From the NCBI RefSeq assembly GCF_963576615.1, contig NC_088715.1, positions 56,268,190 to 56,332,189 of the forward strand: a stretch of DNA of 64,000 nucleotides, given 5' to 3'. The notes beneath the pieces are model-generated. The model had not been told where the DNA came from. It was given only the letters and a program-made list of their open reading frames with translations, and made no database searches. This document shows positions 45,130-56,909 of the stretch, one piece after another (the first letter of the stretch is position 1; each line of letters starts with the position of its first letter). A program made the position numbers and the translations under genes. Source of the stretch: Watersipora subatra. Lineage: Eukaryota; Bryozoa; Gymnolaemata; Cheilostomatida; Watersiporidae.

Positions 45130-47300
45130 TGTCAAAACTTGGAGAATGTCTAGATGGTTGTTGTAAATTACATATCAATTTGAAGGTAAAATAATTCATA
45201 CCTCAATGAGTAAGCAAAAATAATGATTACCAGTTAGCAGATTGCTACAAATTACACATAAATTAGAATGTTACCATTGTAACTTATGTAATAGTTACAA
45301 TGGAAACATTACATAGCATGGCATAGCTTACATACCCTTTAGTAAGATGCCGTAACTTATATCATTTAGGAGTTTGCTATAACTTGTTTCTTTTAGAAGC
45401 TGCTCTGATTTACATATAATAAAGTATGTTGCTATAACTTATAGATCATTTGAGAAATTGATATAATTTGAATTTCACATAGTTGGTAGCAATTATCTAT
45501 ATATCAGTTAGGAGGCTGCTATGGATTATATATTAACTAGGAGGCTGCTGATATTTATATATCATTTAGGAGGTTGCTATAACTTACATATCATTGCAGA
45601 GGCTGCTATGAGTTACATATAATTTAGGATGTTGCTATCACTTATAGATCACCTAAGACCTTGCTATAATTTGAATTTTCCATAGTTGATAGCTATTATT
45701 TATATATCAGTTAGGAGGCTGCTATGGATTATATATTAATTAGGAGGCTGCTGATATTTATATATCATTTAGGAGGTTGCTATAACTTACATATCATTGC
45801 AGAGGCTGCTATGAGTTACATATAATTTAGAATGTTGCTATCACTTATAGATCACCTAAGACCTTGCTATAATTTGAATTTTCCATAGTTGATAGCTATT
45901 ATTTATATATCAGTTAGGAGGCTGCTATGGATTATATATTAATTAGGAGACTGCTGATATTTATATATCATTTAGGAGGTTGCTATAACTTACATATCAT
46001 TGCAGAGGCTGCTATAAGTTACATATAATTTAGGATGATGCTATCACTTATAGATCACCTAAGACCTTGCTATATTTTGAATTTTCCATAGTTGATAGCT
46101 ATTATTTCTATATCAGTTAGGAGACTGCTATGAATTACATATTAATTAGGAGGCTGCTGATATTTATATATCATTTAGGAGGTTGCTATAACTTACATAT
46201 CATTGCAGAGGCTGCTATAAGTTACATATAATTTAGGATGATGCTATCACTTATAGATCACCTAAGACCTTGCTATAATTTGAATTTTCCATAGTTGATA
46301 GCTATTATTTATATATCAGTTAGGAGGGTGCAATGGACTATATATTAATTAGGAGGCTGCTGATATTTATATATCATTTAGGAGGTTGCTATAACTTACA
46401 TATCATTGCAAAGGCTGCTATGAGTTTCATATAATTTAGGATGATGCTATCACTTATAGATCACCTAAGACCTTGCTATATTTTGAATTTTCCATCGTTG
46501 ATAGCTATTATTTCTATATCAGTTAGGAGACTGCTATGAATTACATATTAATTAGGAGGCTGCTGATATTTATATATCATTTAGGAGGTTGCTATAACTT
46601 ACATATCATTGCAGAGGCTGCTATAAGTTACATATAATTTAGGATGATGCTATCACTTATAGATCACCTAAGACCTTGCTATAATTTGAATTTTCATAGT
46701 TTATAGCTATTATTTATATATCAGTTAGTAGGCTGCTATGAATTATATATTAATTAGGAGGCTGCTGCTATTTATATATCATTTAGGAGGTTGCTATAAC
46801 TTACATATCATTGCAGAGGCTGGTATGAGTTACATATGATTTAGGATGATGCTGTCACTTATAGATCACTTAAGACCTTGCTATAATTTGAATTTTCCAT
46901 AGTTGATAGCTATTATTTATATATCAGTTAGGAGGCTGCTATGGATTATATATTTTAATTAGGAGGCTGCTGATATTTATATATCATTTAGGAGGTTGCT
47001 ATATCTTACATATCATTGCAGAGGTTGCTATGAGTTACATAGAATTTAGGGTGTTGCTATGACTTATAGATCACATAAGAGTTTACTACAATTTGAATTT
47101 CATATAGTTGGTAGCTACTATTTATATATCAGTTAGGAGGCTGCAATGAATTATATAGTAATTAGGAAGCTGCTGTTATTTATATATCATTTAGGAGGTT
47201 GCTATAACTTACATATCAATGCAGAGGTGCCATGGCTTACATATAATTTGGGATGTTGCTATCACTTATAGATCAACTAAGAGTCTGCTATAATCTGTAC
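45130..47300. repeat. Satellite: 203-bp unit built of seven 29-bp monomers
   Basis: The phrase ATGGATTATATATTA and its variants recur with starts near 45521, 45724, 45927, 46130, 46333, 46536, 46738, 46941 and 47146, a period of 203 bp (202-205). Each unit splits into seven 29-bp monomers, most ending AGGAGG(C/T)TGCT or a variant, such as TTAGGATGTTGCT, AAGACCTTGCT and AGTTGATAGCT. Units starting 46130 and 46536 share private variants (TTTCTATATCAGTTAGGAGA, TGAATTACAT) that the intervening unit lacks, hinting at a 406-bp dimer. The left edge fades through diverged monomers from about 45130. It is non-coding, since 203 is not a multiple of three. Confidence 0.95.
45269..45308. repeat. Hairpin at the left edge of the satellite
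   Basis: CCATTGTAAC and GTTACAATGG form 10-bp perfect arms around a 10-nt loop. With two mismatches the arms extend to about 15 bp. Confidence 0.6.
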
Positions 47301-47539
47301 AATAAAACAACAATCTGTATAAAACAACAATAATTGTTGTTAGAACCTACATATTGTATAGTATGTTAAACTTTAACGTAGGAATCAATAAATTTGTATT
47401 TAAAACAACAACAGCCACCATGCTTGATACTAAAAAATTCAACTAGTCAAGTACCATAGAATGGTCGTTGCTTAGTCACCAAACGGAGTAAATTTATTCA
47501 GACGTCAAGTTTAATGCGATATTACAAAAGCCTCAACAA

Positions 47540-47690
47540 CAAGAAGACCCTGCTGCCAGTTTAATTTTGCAGCTTCTTGAGTAAGTTGTGGGCTCGGGCA
47601 TAAGTCATCATTATAATTTTCAAACACCAATTTCTTTTAACAGTATACAGCTCTGGCATTTTTGGTAGTTTGCCTCAATCTTCCAATCAT
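47540..47690 (-). pseudogene. Degenerate copy of the Tudor-like gene's terminal exon
   Basis: The minus strand contains TATGCCCGAGCCCACAACTT followed by ACTCAAGAAGCTGC, matching CGGGCTCGAGCCAACAACTT and GCTAAAGAAGGCTGC of the exon at 48897-49063. Upstream similarity (GGCAAACTACCAA) is weaker and frameshifts break the frame. It lies 1.3 kb downstream of the intact exon in the same orientation, so the exon was locally duplicated and then decayed. Confidence 0.55.
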
Positions 47691-47700
47691 GGCTTTTTGA

Positions 47701-48896
47701 ACTCTCAATTTTCTTTTAGGCTGCATAACTTTCTGCTCACTAATATGAACGAATAATGTAACTCAATATTTGTAAATATGGTCTATGTTATAGTTTCTTA
47801 TTCAGTCACATATCGCTGCTGCACTGCATACAAAAACTTAAAAAAAATTAGTTGGTAACAATGCATGGACGCAACTCAGTTACTGTGATTGCTAAAATGA
47901 AACACACACATTTTTGCTTGCTGTGCATATTATCTACAGTAATAATATGAATTACTTGCACAACATACTTAGTTACTCAATCTAACATACAATAACAGCA
48001 ATGTCTTTCTATTCATCTTAAGCCACTCTTAGAACGTTAAGTAAAAACATTTCCCCACTCGGGAATGGAGTGTCAGGTTGCAAAACCTGCGCAATACCAC
48101 AGCACCATAAATTGGGTAGATTCCAAACAAGCCCATTGTGCCTATGTAGAACCCAGGGAAAAACTTAATGTCACATAGAGAGCCAATAAAAATACAATAA
48201 CATTCTATCTTGAGGGCATTTTCGCTTTTCAAAACTTCTTTCTTACTGCAATTTATTGTTAGCAATGATCAGTCGGGCTGGACCCAGCACAGTACCAAAT
48301 TTTTTCTAACTTTAGATCTCTTGACTTTGGGTGGTTTTATTGATCAATAGTAATACTGAGTGCTATTATTCACATTTTACCAGTAGTAATAATGCCCTGA
48401 ACTGTCAAGAAATTGATAGAACATTCTACTCAGACACATTCACTTAAATTTGGAAAATGACCCAAAAAGATATATTTCTCATTGTGTAGTGAATTTCTGA
48501 TTGTTTTTAGTCAAGCACAGCGTTCTAAGTAATTTTTTGGGCTTGTCGGTTTGACAGTAAGTTGTCAGTAGACTGGCTGCTGCGGCATATTTCCTTATAA
48601 TTAGTTTTTCTTTAAAAGAATTATTATAATTTATCTTAGAGCTTGTTTCTTGAATAATACATCATAGTGTACAGTGCAGTACAACAGATCATATCTATTG
48701 TCGGTATTGTATTATCTATCATAGTCATTGTTTTATGCACATTTTCTGTACATAAAATAATAGCTAAGACTGCTTGATACAAAATAACTATACAAGTGCA
48801 ATACTGCGGAGTTGGTCTCTTTTAGTCTTCAAAAAGAGCACATTTATTGACAAATACAACGCAATGATAATAAGAAGGTTCAACAACATAAAAAAT
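47701..48896. other. No confident gene
   Basis: A 78-codon minus-strand frame (48029-48265) with an aromatic, membrane-like stretch (FFPGFYIGTMGLFGIYPIYG) is present, but without splice context or a known family. Confidence 0.35.
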
Positions 48897-49063
48897 TCAG
48901 CTGGCATTTTTTCTCGCAGCCTTCTTTAGCAAGTTGTTGGCTCGAGCCCGAATCACTGTAACACTTCTCTTAGGCAGCGTTGAGTGTTTAGCATCCAACA
49001 CTGATCTTGTTGGCAGTTTGCCTGATTTTTCAGTCCAGTACTTGTCAAATTCTGCTATTTCCT
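48897..49063 (-). CDS. Terminal exon of a Tudor-like domain gene
   Basis: A minus-strand acceptor (GGTAAAGTGCAG) is followed by 54 codons and TGA. The frame reads EEIAEFDKYWTEKSGKLPTR, then SVLDAKHSTLPKRSVTVIRA and RANNLLKKAARKNAS (the first E is inferred from a split codon). The tail is basic. Coding character is supported by the long ungapped frame and balanced composition against an AT-rich background, and by a decayed copy at 47540-47690. It lies 3' of two Tudor-like exons in the same orientation, so I assign it to that gene. The acceptor needs one base from the previous exon, which is compatible in phase with the exon at 49886-49941. Confidence 0.5.
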
Positions 49064-49885
49064 CTGCACTTTACCGTTTTCTGCTGACTGAAATAGTAAA
49101 TAATGTGAATTATCATTTATAAAAATCTGATAAGCTATGGCTTTGATGAATCACATATCATTGCTCAGCTCCATTCAAAAGTTAAATAAGCTGGTTTACG
49201 TGCTGCAAGTCAAAACAGAATTGATGGTTTCAAGATACAAGTGAACAATAAGGACATTAATGCTCGTTAGTGTCATTTCTCATTTAGTAATATAATACTT
49301 AACCAATGTATTGTTATTCAAAACACACATATACTGTAGAAGGTATTTTGATGACCACTTCTATATACTACTTTAGTAGCTAATTATGAAACTAAATGGT
49401 GTGCCACTTGCATGCATGCGATAGAGCAGTTTGGATTTCTATTTGCTTCAAATTATTAGAGAAATGATCAGGATTAACATTCATTGAGCAGTCTCAATGG
49501 CCAGTGTTCAGAACGATTGCTGCTAAGCTTAGTGTGACCTGACTGGGTAGCTATTTATTGAGTCATTAATTAGGCTAATACTTGACCTATGGGGTCAAGC
49601 AATGTGGTTAAACACCATTGTTCAGGTGTTCATTGAAACCACTAATGCCTAGATTGCTCTAGATACCTAAATGCCTCTGACTAGGAGAGCTATGTTTTGT
49701 AACCTGACAGCAGCAGAACACAAAGACTAGTGTCAGCATTTATGTAGGCAACGAATTTGACTGAAATACTTGAAAAGTTAGACACCTTTATTTTTTATAC
49801 TGCATTTGAGCTACAGCAAAATAATCACGCTTGGTTCCCTAGTACATTGTGTTAGTTTAAAGCCACTTATCATAGCATCACCCAC

Positions 49886-49941
49886 ATTTAATCTGATGTC
49901 TGAAAATCACTCTTCGGTGTTGATAATCCATGTATGTCACT
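49886..49941 (-). CDS. Tudor-like domain exon, second half
   Basis: The minus strand reads VTYMDYQHRRVIFRHQIK between an acceptor (AAGTACAG) and a donor-like GTGGGT. The V-x-Y-x-D-Y...V...I-K pattern is that of the second half of a Tudor barrel, which binds methylated arginine or lysine. The same peptide is recognisable at 56910-56955 as DGPHQRLICRHQIK before a better donor (GTATGC). Here the last exon base is T, not G: joined directly to the terminal exon it would give TAG, so an extra exon is missing or this copy is damaged. Confidence 0.4.
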
Positions 49942-50853
49942 CTGTACTTATTTAAAATCAATGCATTTTTGATTAGATGCTACTACACAAAGAGAAATAT
50001 ACCCTTGGGTTCTTTTTTTAAATTCATGCATTAGTGATTTGCAAATATATGAAAGCAGAGCCTTATTTAAAACTAAAATCTTGTTGCGTCAATATTTGCA
50101 AAGTTATGCTTGCTATTTTAACCTTGACCCAAAACTCCAATATTATAACATTCTGAAATACAGCTAAATTGACATAAGGTAGAATCTTAATTTGAAGGCC
50201 ATGTTCATTCGAGTGCTATTCTAGAAGTGTTGAAAACTAGAGTGTCACCCTTTAATTGACAACCACATCCAGCTGACTGCGACTTCAACATTCTTTGATC
50301 TTTGGATCCGATTTTGGACAGGATGGATAGAAAAATGTTGACAAATTTTTTCTAACAATGACTCAGTTACAACAATAGCAATTAATACTTTTGTCAATGC
50401 ATATTGAAGCGAGTTTTCTAACTTCTAAGCTTTACAGTGTTTTCGTTAAAGCTTTGAAAGCATCACCGTGGAAATAATTAATAACTCTATCAGGCTGATA
50501 ATAATTTTATTGTTTAAGGCCTTGATAGTTCGGCATATATGAAAAAACGGTTTAGCAAATATGATGAAATCTGTACTACTATTTGAGGCTAAAATTTCTT
50601 GCACATGCTACAGCATTAGAATAAGCAGTTAACGATGGCATTTTGCAAGCTCAGCGCCCAGTGTATATGTTATCACTGAATCACAGCTTAGTTTGTGTGT
50701 TATATAGTTTTTTATGTGTTTTTTTCAAAAGAAGTAACGTTCACTTGAACGGCGGCGTTCTATCTTTAACCGTCATCTATTATAGTACAGGTCTAGTAGA
50801 GGGGCGTTTAAATGAATAGGGATTCAATTAGAGATTACATAATATTTTATTAA

Positions 50854-51536
50854 CCCTTTCACCGCTGCATGCGCATTTAGGCGAAATCAATGGACGACCG
50901 GCATATGTGCATGTTGCGAATTTCCTGGCAATTGCGCAGTAACTTAATTTTATTATTCGTTGACAACATAACTAACAGTCTTTAAGACTTTTTAGGGTAT
51001 TGACAGTGTTGTCCAAAAGTTTCCCTGTAAAATTACCCTAAACTCAGGAAGCAATTTTAAATTTTTGTTTAGGACTTTTCAACATAAAAAGAAACATTTG
51101 TTCTTTCTGATTATCGAAATATTTAGTGTTATTATAGCTTTCGCAAGTACATCCAGAATTGAAAACAGATAATTACTTATGTTGATAACATTATTGATGA
51201 TTGTTGATGACTGACGGATTAAGATTTTAGTGATTACACATATAATTAAAGTAGCAGCTCCAATAGTGACTCCAATGGTGGTCAAAGTAATAGTTTCGTA
51301 AGAGTAAGGAACATGGTAGAGCATTGTTTTTTGAGATTCGAAGGGATCGTAGCTTCACATAGCATTAGCAATGCACGAAGTAGGAATGCATTAAGTTTTT
51401 TGAATAGTACTATTTTTTAACGTGTTGGAAAAATAAAATCTATAACAAAAAGGTTTTAGATAGAGTTGAAGCTAATAAAGATTGAACATATATTATGAAG
51501 CACAATCGACAATTTTTGCCACTATAATTGGAAGGG
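50854..51536. mobile_element. piggyBac-derived element carrying a transposase remnant
   Basis: TTAA flanks both sides (50850-50853, 51537-51540). The ends are CCCTTTCACCGCTGC and the reverse of CCCTTCCAATTATAG, typical piggyBac-like termini. On the plus strand, 51225-51340 reads DFSDYTYN, stop, SSSSNSDSNGGQSNSF, then VRVRNMVEHCF. The same acidic/serine segment is readable in the element at 55780-56472, consistent with the acidic N-terminus of piggyBac transposases. An overlapping 81-codon minus-strand frame is a shadow. The element lies in the intron between the two Tudor-like exons. Confidence 0.7.
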
Positions 51537-51667
51537 TTAAAAAATGCAGTGCCATGGCATTCAAACATAGATTTTATAGTAATATTATTTCTTATAAATT
51601 TTTTGAAATAAAACTTTTATTAATGTGGCACGCTCTTGTGGAAACTAACCGTTAATCAGCAACATAC

Positions 51668-51748
51668 CCCCTTCAAGAAAGCGTCCAGCTGTGCTTCGTA
51701 CCATTTTCCATCTGGTGGATATAGTGCTTGGATGCGGTGACCAGGTTT
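51668..51748 (-). CDS. Tudor-like domain exon, first half
   Basis: A minus-strand acceptor (TTATTTTGGTAG) is followed by 27 codons, KPGHRIQALYPPDGKWYEAQ and LDAFLKG, ending at the donor GTATGT. The P-G-x-x-x-x-A-x-Y-x-x-D-G-x-W-Y-x-A pattern is characteristic of the start of Tudor domains such as those in SMN/TDRD3-type proteins. The exon ends in a run of five G. With four, as the paralogue at 57314-57400 suggests, the phase would join cleanly to VTYMDY at 49941. The full protein is unknown because I could not find exons upstream. Confidence 0.5.
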
Positions 51749-52078
51749 CTACCAAAATAAGCAAAACAATTTTAATAGCCCAAACAGATGTTATGCAGAT
51801 TGAAAATTGATGCAAAAGATGCCTGTTGTTTTTAGGTTTTTCAGCAAACCCGTGTCCCTACCTCCCATTACTAAAATTCTATGAAGCTGTAATATTTTAT
51901 CTCATGCGATATTCTTCTACAAAATTGAAACAAATTTTAAAGCTTCAACAATTTAAAGGATTTCATTTACTCCAGTCACTTACTTATGACTCAGCCTCTA
52001 GTTTAAATCCGTATCACATTACGACTAAAATGCATCAACTTGTTAATTACAATGAAAATACATTATCATAACTTTATA

Positions 52079-53215
52079 CTGCCCTAAGCAAGCAAAACGC
52101 CCTATCTGAAAAGTTTTTCAAAATTCACTTTTTTGTGCTTATATGTAATTTAGGTTGAGATCTAACATGTCTCGAAATTTCATATATCTGAGACCACCAG
52201 AAATAGCACTTTTCACAATGTGCAAAACGCCCTATCCACATTTACCACACATAAAGTGGCAATCAACGCTCTCTATCTGCAGATACAGCGTTTTGATTGG
52301 CCTGAACATACACAAAGTTGGACATTATGAGCAGCATTATGTAATCAAAGAGTATATAAACAAAGGGAAGCGAAACTGAAGCATATATATTTGGTTGTTT
52401 CAAGGCAGCTCATACAAGCTAGTGCACTTCCAAGTGCTCAATCTTATTGCTATATTTTTTATCATAATATATTTATTATGACAAGACGATATCCAAGTGA
52501 CAAAAGTCTCGATTTAAAGATCCGACTCAGAGATTTGATGAAAAATTTGTTTTAATTACATGTCCATTGGAAGGTTTTGCTTTTTTAAAATACTGACATT
52601 ATTGCACTCAGTTGTTTGCTTTAAATTATTTTTAATAAAAGCGTTTGATCTTTTTTAAACTACTATTTTACTTATTCCTTTCATTTCATGACATCTGGTT
52701 TGAAGGATACCTAGATCTTTGATCATCTCTTAACTTTTGAGCTAAATATGGCTATTACAGGGTTTTAATCCATGTGTTGACTGGATGAGTAATAGGAATT
52801 GCAACATATATCATTTTGTTGACTAATTGCGGGTTAATATCAGAATTTAAACTTGTAATCCTTTGATAATCCAGTCATGGCAAATGGTCTTGTGGCAAAC
52901 TAACAATGAGAAACCAGTCCAATTAAGCAATCAAAAGGCCCTATCTGCAGTGATAGGGCGTTTTGATTGCCTAGTGCCAGCTTAGTAAATTGTCAATTTA
53001 AGCAAACAAAATGCCCTAAGTGAAATAACTCCTTTGATTTTAAAGTTTCACGAAAAAAAAATTCAGTAAAGATTGTTGGATATCTCACCATAATAAATAA
53101 AAAAAACCAACTAAAATACTGCTAATACTGATGCCAGGCTTGACCAAAACGCGTTTGTGCTTGTGCTGAACAATTTACAAATATCAAGATACAGCGTTTT
53201 GCTTGCTCGGGGCAG
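52079..53215. mobile_element. 1137-bp TA-flanked transposon with internal foldbacks
   Basis: The left end CTGCCCTAAGCAAGCAAAAC and right end GTTTTGCTTGCTCGGGGCAG are inverted repeats, continued by CGCCCTATCT/AGATACAGCG and flanked by TA (52077-52078, 53216-53217). Near-palindromes built from the same motif lie inside: CAATCAACGC...CTGCAG...GCGTTTTGATTG (about 52261-52300), and GCAATCAAAAGGCCCTATCT with its partner TGATAGGGCGTTTTGATTGC (52927-52970). A further TIR-like string, CAAAACGCCCTATCC, is at 52222. There is no transposase. Confidence 0.75.
52353..52555 (+). CDS. TATA-led short frame inside the transposon
   Basis: TATATAAA (52353-52360) precedes an ATG at 52478 that opens a 25-residue frame, MTRRYPSDKSLDLKIRLRDL then MKNLF, to TAA at 52553. 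The composition (basic, amphipathic) looks less AT-driven than the surroundings. It may be the start of a lost transposase or a captured exon. Chance cannot be excluded at this length. Confidence 0.2.
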
Positions 53216-55779
53216 TATAGTATAGGCTACTAATAATTCTGCCTGTTTGGTGCTATCAATCAGCTAACACTACTAATCAGAATAAAAAGCATCCATAATT
53301 ATTTTAATGCTTTTTAAAAAGTTACAAAAGTTAGGAGCATCGACAGAGTCACAGATATTCATCAATTGCTGGCTACTGCGCTATATGTTACCATAACTAT
53401 TTTAATGTGTGTCGGTTAATCTCACAAAGCTACCCTTGTGTATAATTACAAAGTTATCATTTTATGAAAATTAGTAATAATTTCATTCTTTTAGCATTAT
53501 AAAGTTGGGGTTTCTTGACCTTTTTAACTTGACAATATTACGATCTTGCAATTAAGGCAGTAAAATCCAAATCCAAATTAGCTGCGAAAACCTATGCATT
53601 GTTGTTTGCCGTCGCAATTTGATGACATGAGTAAGTTGCTTAGATATAGTATTTAAAGTGGCTCGCCCTAAAGGTCAAAAATGGCCACTACCGGTCTAAC
53701 CTTTTGCATTGGTATTGAGGCGAAGTAAAATACTTTTTCATGATGCCTTTTCACCATAATATGGTACAATTAATTCAATGACAAAATTGGCAAAAGTAAT
53801 ATAAAACAATTGTGACAAACAAATATACCAATTGTGACATGATTAGTCTGTTCTTCTGCTGCTGCAAAACCCTAAATGGCTAGACGCGTGAAAAAAGCAA
53901 AATGTTTAGCGGCTACAATCTCGCTAGAAGGTTGAACTTATGTGATAAGTCTTTAGGTTGTGTAGGAATGAGAGGTTGGCTTGTTTCTTACAATCTATTT
54001 AATCAATTGACTAGCATGCAAGAAGATAGCAAGCCATGCCACATTAGGAGAATGAGTCACTTTAAGCACAAACCACAATTGCATAAGTACATAGGTCATT
54101 TCTGCTAGTGAGAAGACCTTGGAGAATAAGACCACATTATGCAATTCTGTGAAGATTTTATTACTGCAGTTATACTTGTGCTGCAATATTTCTAATAGAG
54201 TGAAAAGCAAATGAGCTGCCCAACCACAACCTCCTTCATTATAAAGTTACAAAGAATAGGAATAACAACAATAGCTTTCATTCAGAGGCTGAGGCTATTG
54301 AGAAGTAGAAAGTGAATTAGCTAAGCAGGCAATAGTAGAACACACATAATAAGAGCATAGGCATCATGATTGATGTGTATGCAGGCAATGAATTGATGTA
54401 CAATTTCACTACCAAATATTTTAGTAAAGCTAGACACCTTTGGCTAAAGAGTGCTAGATATAGGTCAAAACAAGCCAGTGACAAATCTCATGTTATGCAT
54501 CCTTGTTTGGACACTTTATTTCTAAAGTGTTTAATGCATTGGAAGTTTAACATAAAAGTGTGCCAAGAATGCACAAAGAACATTGACAGCAATAACTGCA
54601 TAGTACTGACAGCAATAACTGAATAGAACATGATGTTTAATTAAAATGTAACATAAAAATAAACGTTTTATTTTGTTTTGGTAAGCTTGCAGCAAAAATG
54701 TTTGCTGTGCACATAAAATATTGTTTTGCTCCAAATACTTTACAAACAAGTAATAATAACTTTATTGATGCAAATTGTACTGAAATTATATTTGCTACGA
54801 GCACCAATGGAAGTCAAAATAAGTAATACAATTCTTACAGACCTTTTAAAAACAATGGCCTTTGCTGCTACAGAAAAGTGAGTAGACCCATAGGAAGAGA
54901 AGTATATGTTCTTATACTGCTAAAACTACCTTTGGTTCAGAAATGAGATTTGAAAAGAGCAGTGAATTATTATAAGCATTGGCAAAATGTTTGGGATGGA
55001 TAGGAAACAAAGCTGGGTATTGCACATGCTGGTAATTTAGCTAATGTAAATAGATTTCCTACACTACCTAATTGAAAACATCAATGCAAAATCTAAATAC
55101 ATGTAAATACTTACTAGCCATAGTACAGAGTGACCTTTTAATGTTTGTCAACATAACATCCGTACCGCTTTGAGCATCTTGAAATTATATTAACGTTGCT
55201 TTCATTATGAGCTCCCTTTGACATTTTAAAGTATTAAAATGGGCAAATACAAGTTGCTTTTTCAGAGAACTTTTAAATTCAAGTCATATGCCACAAAAAG
55301 TTCCTCTGCGTTGTTTGTAGTATATTCTAAAAGTGCTAACACTACATTTGTTTTAAATTTTAAAGTTGACACAAATAATTGAGCAAATTATGTAGCTTAT
55401 TAGTAAAACTTTTGTTAACGTCAGCAAACAAACTGCATACATGCTGCCCGATACCGAAGGCCAAAAATAATAATATATATTGCTATTTATATTTTAACCA
55501 ATAGTTTTGCAGTTTTGTTATTGTACAGCAATTTGTATAAAACCTACTGTATTTCAGGTTTGAGTAACTATGAGTTTTAGTAGTGTTCTGGCCCTTCCTA
55601 TCGCGTGTTTTCAACATTTTGAGGTAATAATTAAAAGCCATGAGTTGAATTGTGCAACTTCAGCAGCATCTTATATATATATATCATTCGCCAAACTCAT
55701 TGTCTTGAATCATCAAAGTTCACTAAATCATTCAAAAGGAAATACATACACTTGTATCTCTAATTCTTTTATAGCTTTA
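53216..55779. other. No supported gene; weak similarity to the Tudor-like gene's intron
   Basis: 54370-54460 (GCAGGCAATGAATT...AAAGCTAGACACCTTTGG) resembles 49745-49795, suggesting the second Tudor-like copy includes intronic sequence. Otherwise no exon could be supported, and frames near 54.0-54.7 kb are not convincing. Confidence 0.35.
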
Positions 55780-56472
55780 CCCTTTTACTGCCACCTATGT
55801 ACAAACTAAGCTACCGGCCTACCGCCAGCCATTTCACCGAAAATTGCCAATTTAGCTTCATGATATGTACATGAAGCATGTATACTATTTTGTTTCAACT
55901 TCAAAGTTTATCTATAAACTTTTTGTAATATATTTTATTTTGCTAAAATGTTAACATATAGTGCTATGCAAAAATCAATGTACCTTCACTTTGTGCATTG
56001 CTAAAGCTATGTGAAGCTACAATCGCTACAAAGCTAAAACGATGCTCTACAATGTCCCTTACACTTAAAAAACTATTATTTTCACTATCATCAGAGTCAC
56101 TGTTGCTAATTTAATCATCTGTGTAATCACAAAAATCTGAATTTGAATTGACTATAGTGTCATCAACATACATGTAAGTAATTATATGTTTTCTGACTTG
56201 CGCGATACTTAATAAAACTTACACAAAAAATGTCCATTTTTATTTTGGAAATTCTCAAAAAAAAATTTGAAACTGTTTGGTTATCTTAGACTAATCTATT
56301 AGAGAAATATTCGAACCACACTGACAATACCATCAAAGTTTTAAAATCATCCGTTATTTTTTTAATGGATAATAAAATTAGGTGACCACGCAATTGTTGG
56401 AAAATTCGCAAAAATGTGCATACGGCAGTTGCTGATAGATTTAGCATAAATTCGCATACGGTAGGGTAAGAG
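55780..56472. mobile_element. Second piggyBac-derived element, opposite orientation
   Basis: The ends are CCCTTTTACTGCC on the left and, reading inward from the right, CTCTTACCCTACCG. TTTA and TAAA flanks (55776-55779, 56473-56476) are degenerate TTAA. On the minus strand it encodes DFCDYTDD, stop, ISNSDSDDSENNSF, then VRDIVEHRF, matching the remnant at 51225-51340. It is inverted relative to that copy and lies at a different position relative to the Tudor-like exons, so it inserted independently. Confidence 0.65.
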
Positions 56473-56909
56473 TAAAAACCAACAAAATATTTGTCAATCT
56501 CCTGCCTCTAAACATGATATCTCAAATCTGATAATTACTCTCAGTGTTGACTGAGTAACTAAAAGTGGTAATGAGTGACCATGGAAAACTATTCATTTTA
56601 TATAATTATGCAATTGCTCAGCAATTGCAACCATGACTCATAAAGACTAAGAAGAGCAATACTAAATCTCTTTGCTATGCTACATTCCTTTGATTGGTTT
56701 GCGCTATTTATATTATGTAATCTGCCAATAATAGATGAATAGAACACAAAAGTGGCATAATGGTTTATGTAAGCGTTTAAATAATACAATGCCTGTAAAA
56801 ATTGACAACTTTTCTTACTGAAGCTATGGCTATATCAAATTATTACACTAATTTTTGGCTCGCATGTATAATGTGCTATTTTACAGCAACTTATTGCAAT
56901 ATCGCATAC

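Noticed and set aside
45130..47300. CRISPR-like array (29-bp repeats)
   Set aside because: The 29-bp monomers are contiguous without unique spacers and the genome is eukaryotic; it is a satellite.
51079..51324. 81-codon hydrophobic minus-strand frame
   Set aside because: It lies antisense to the piggyBac-type remnant on the plus strand, whose acidic reading is shared with the copy at 55.8-56.5 kb, while this antisense reading is interrupted there.
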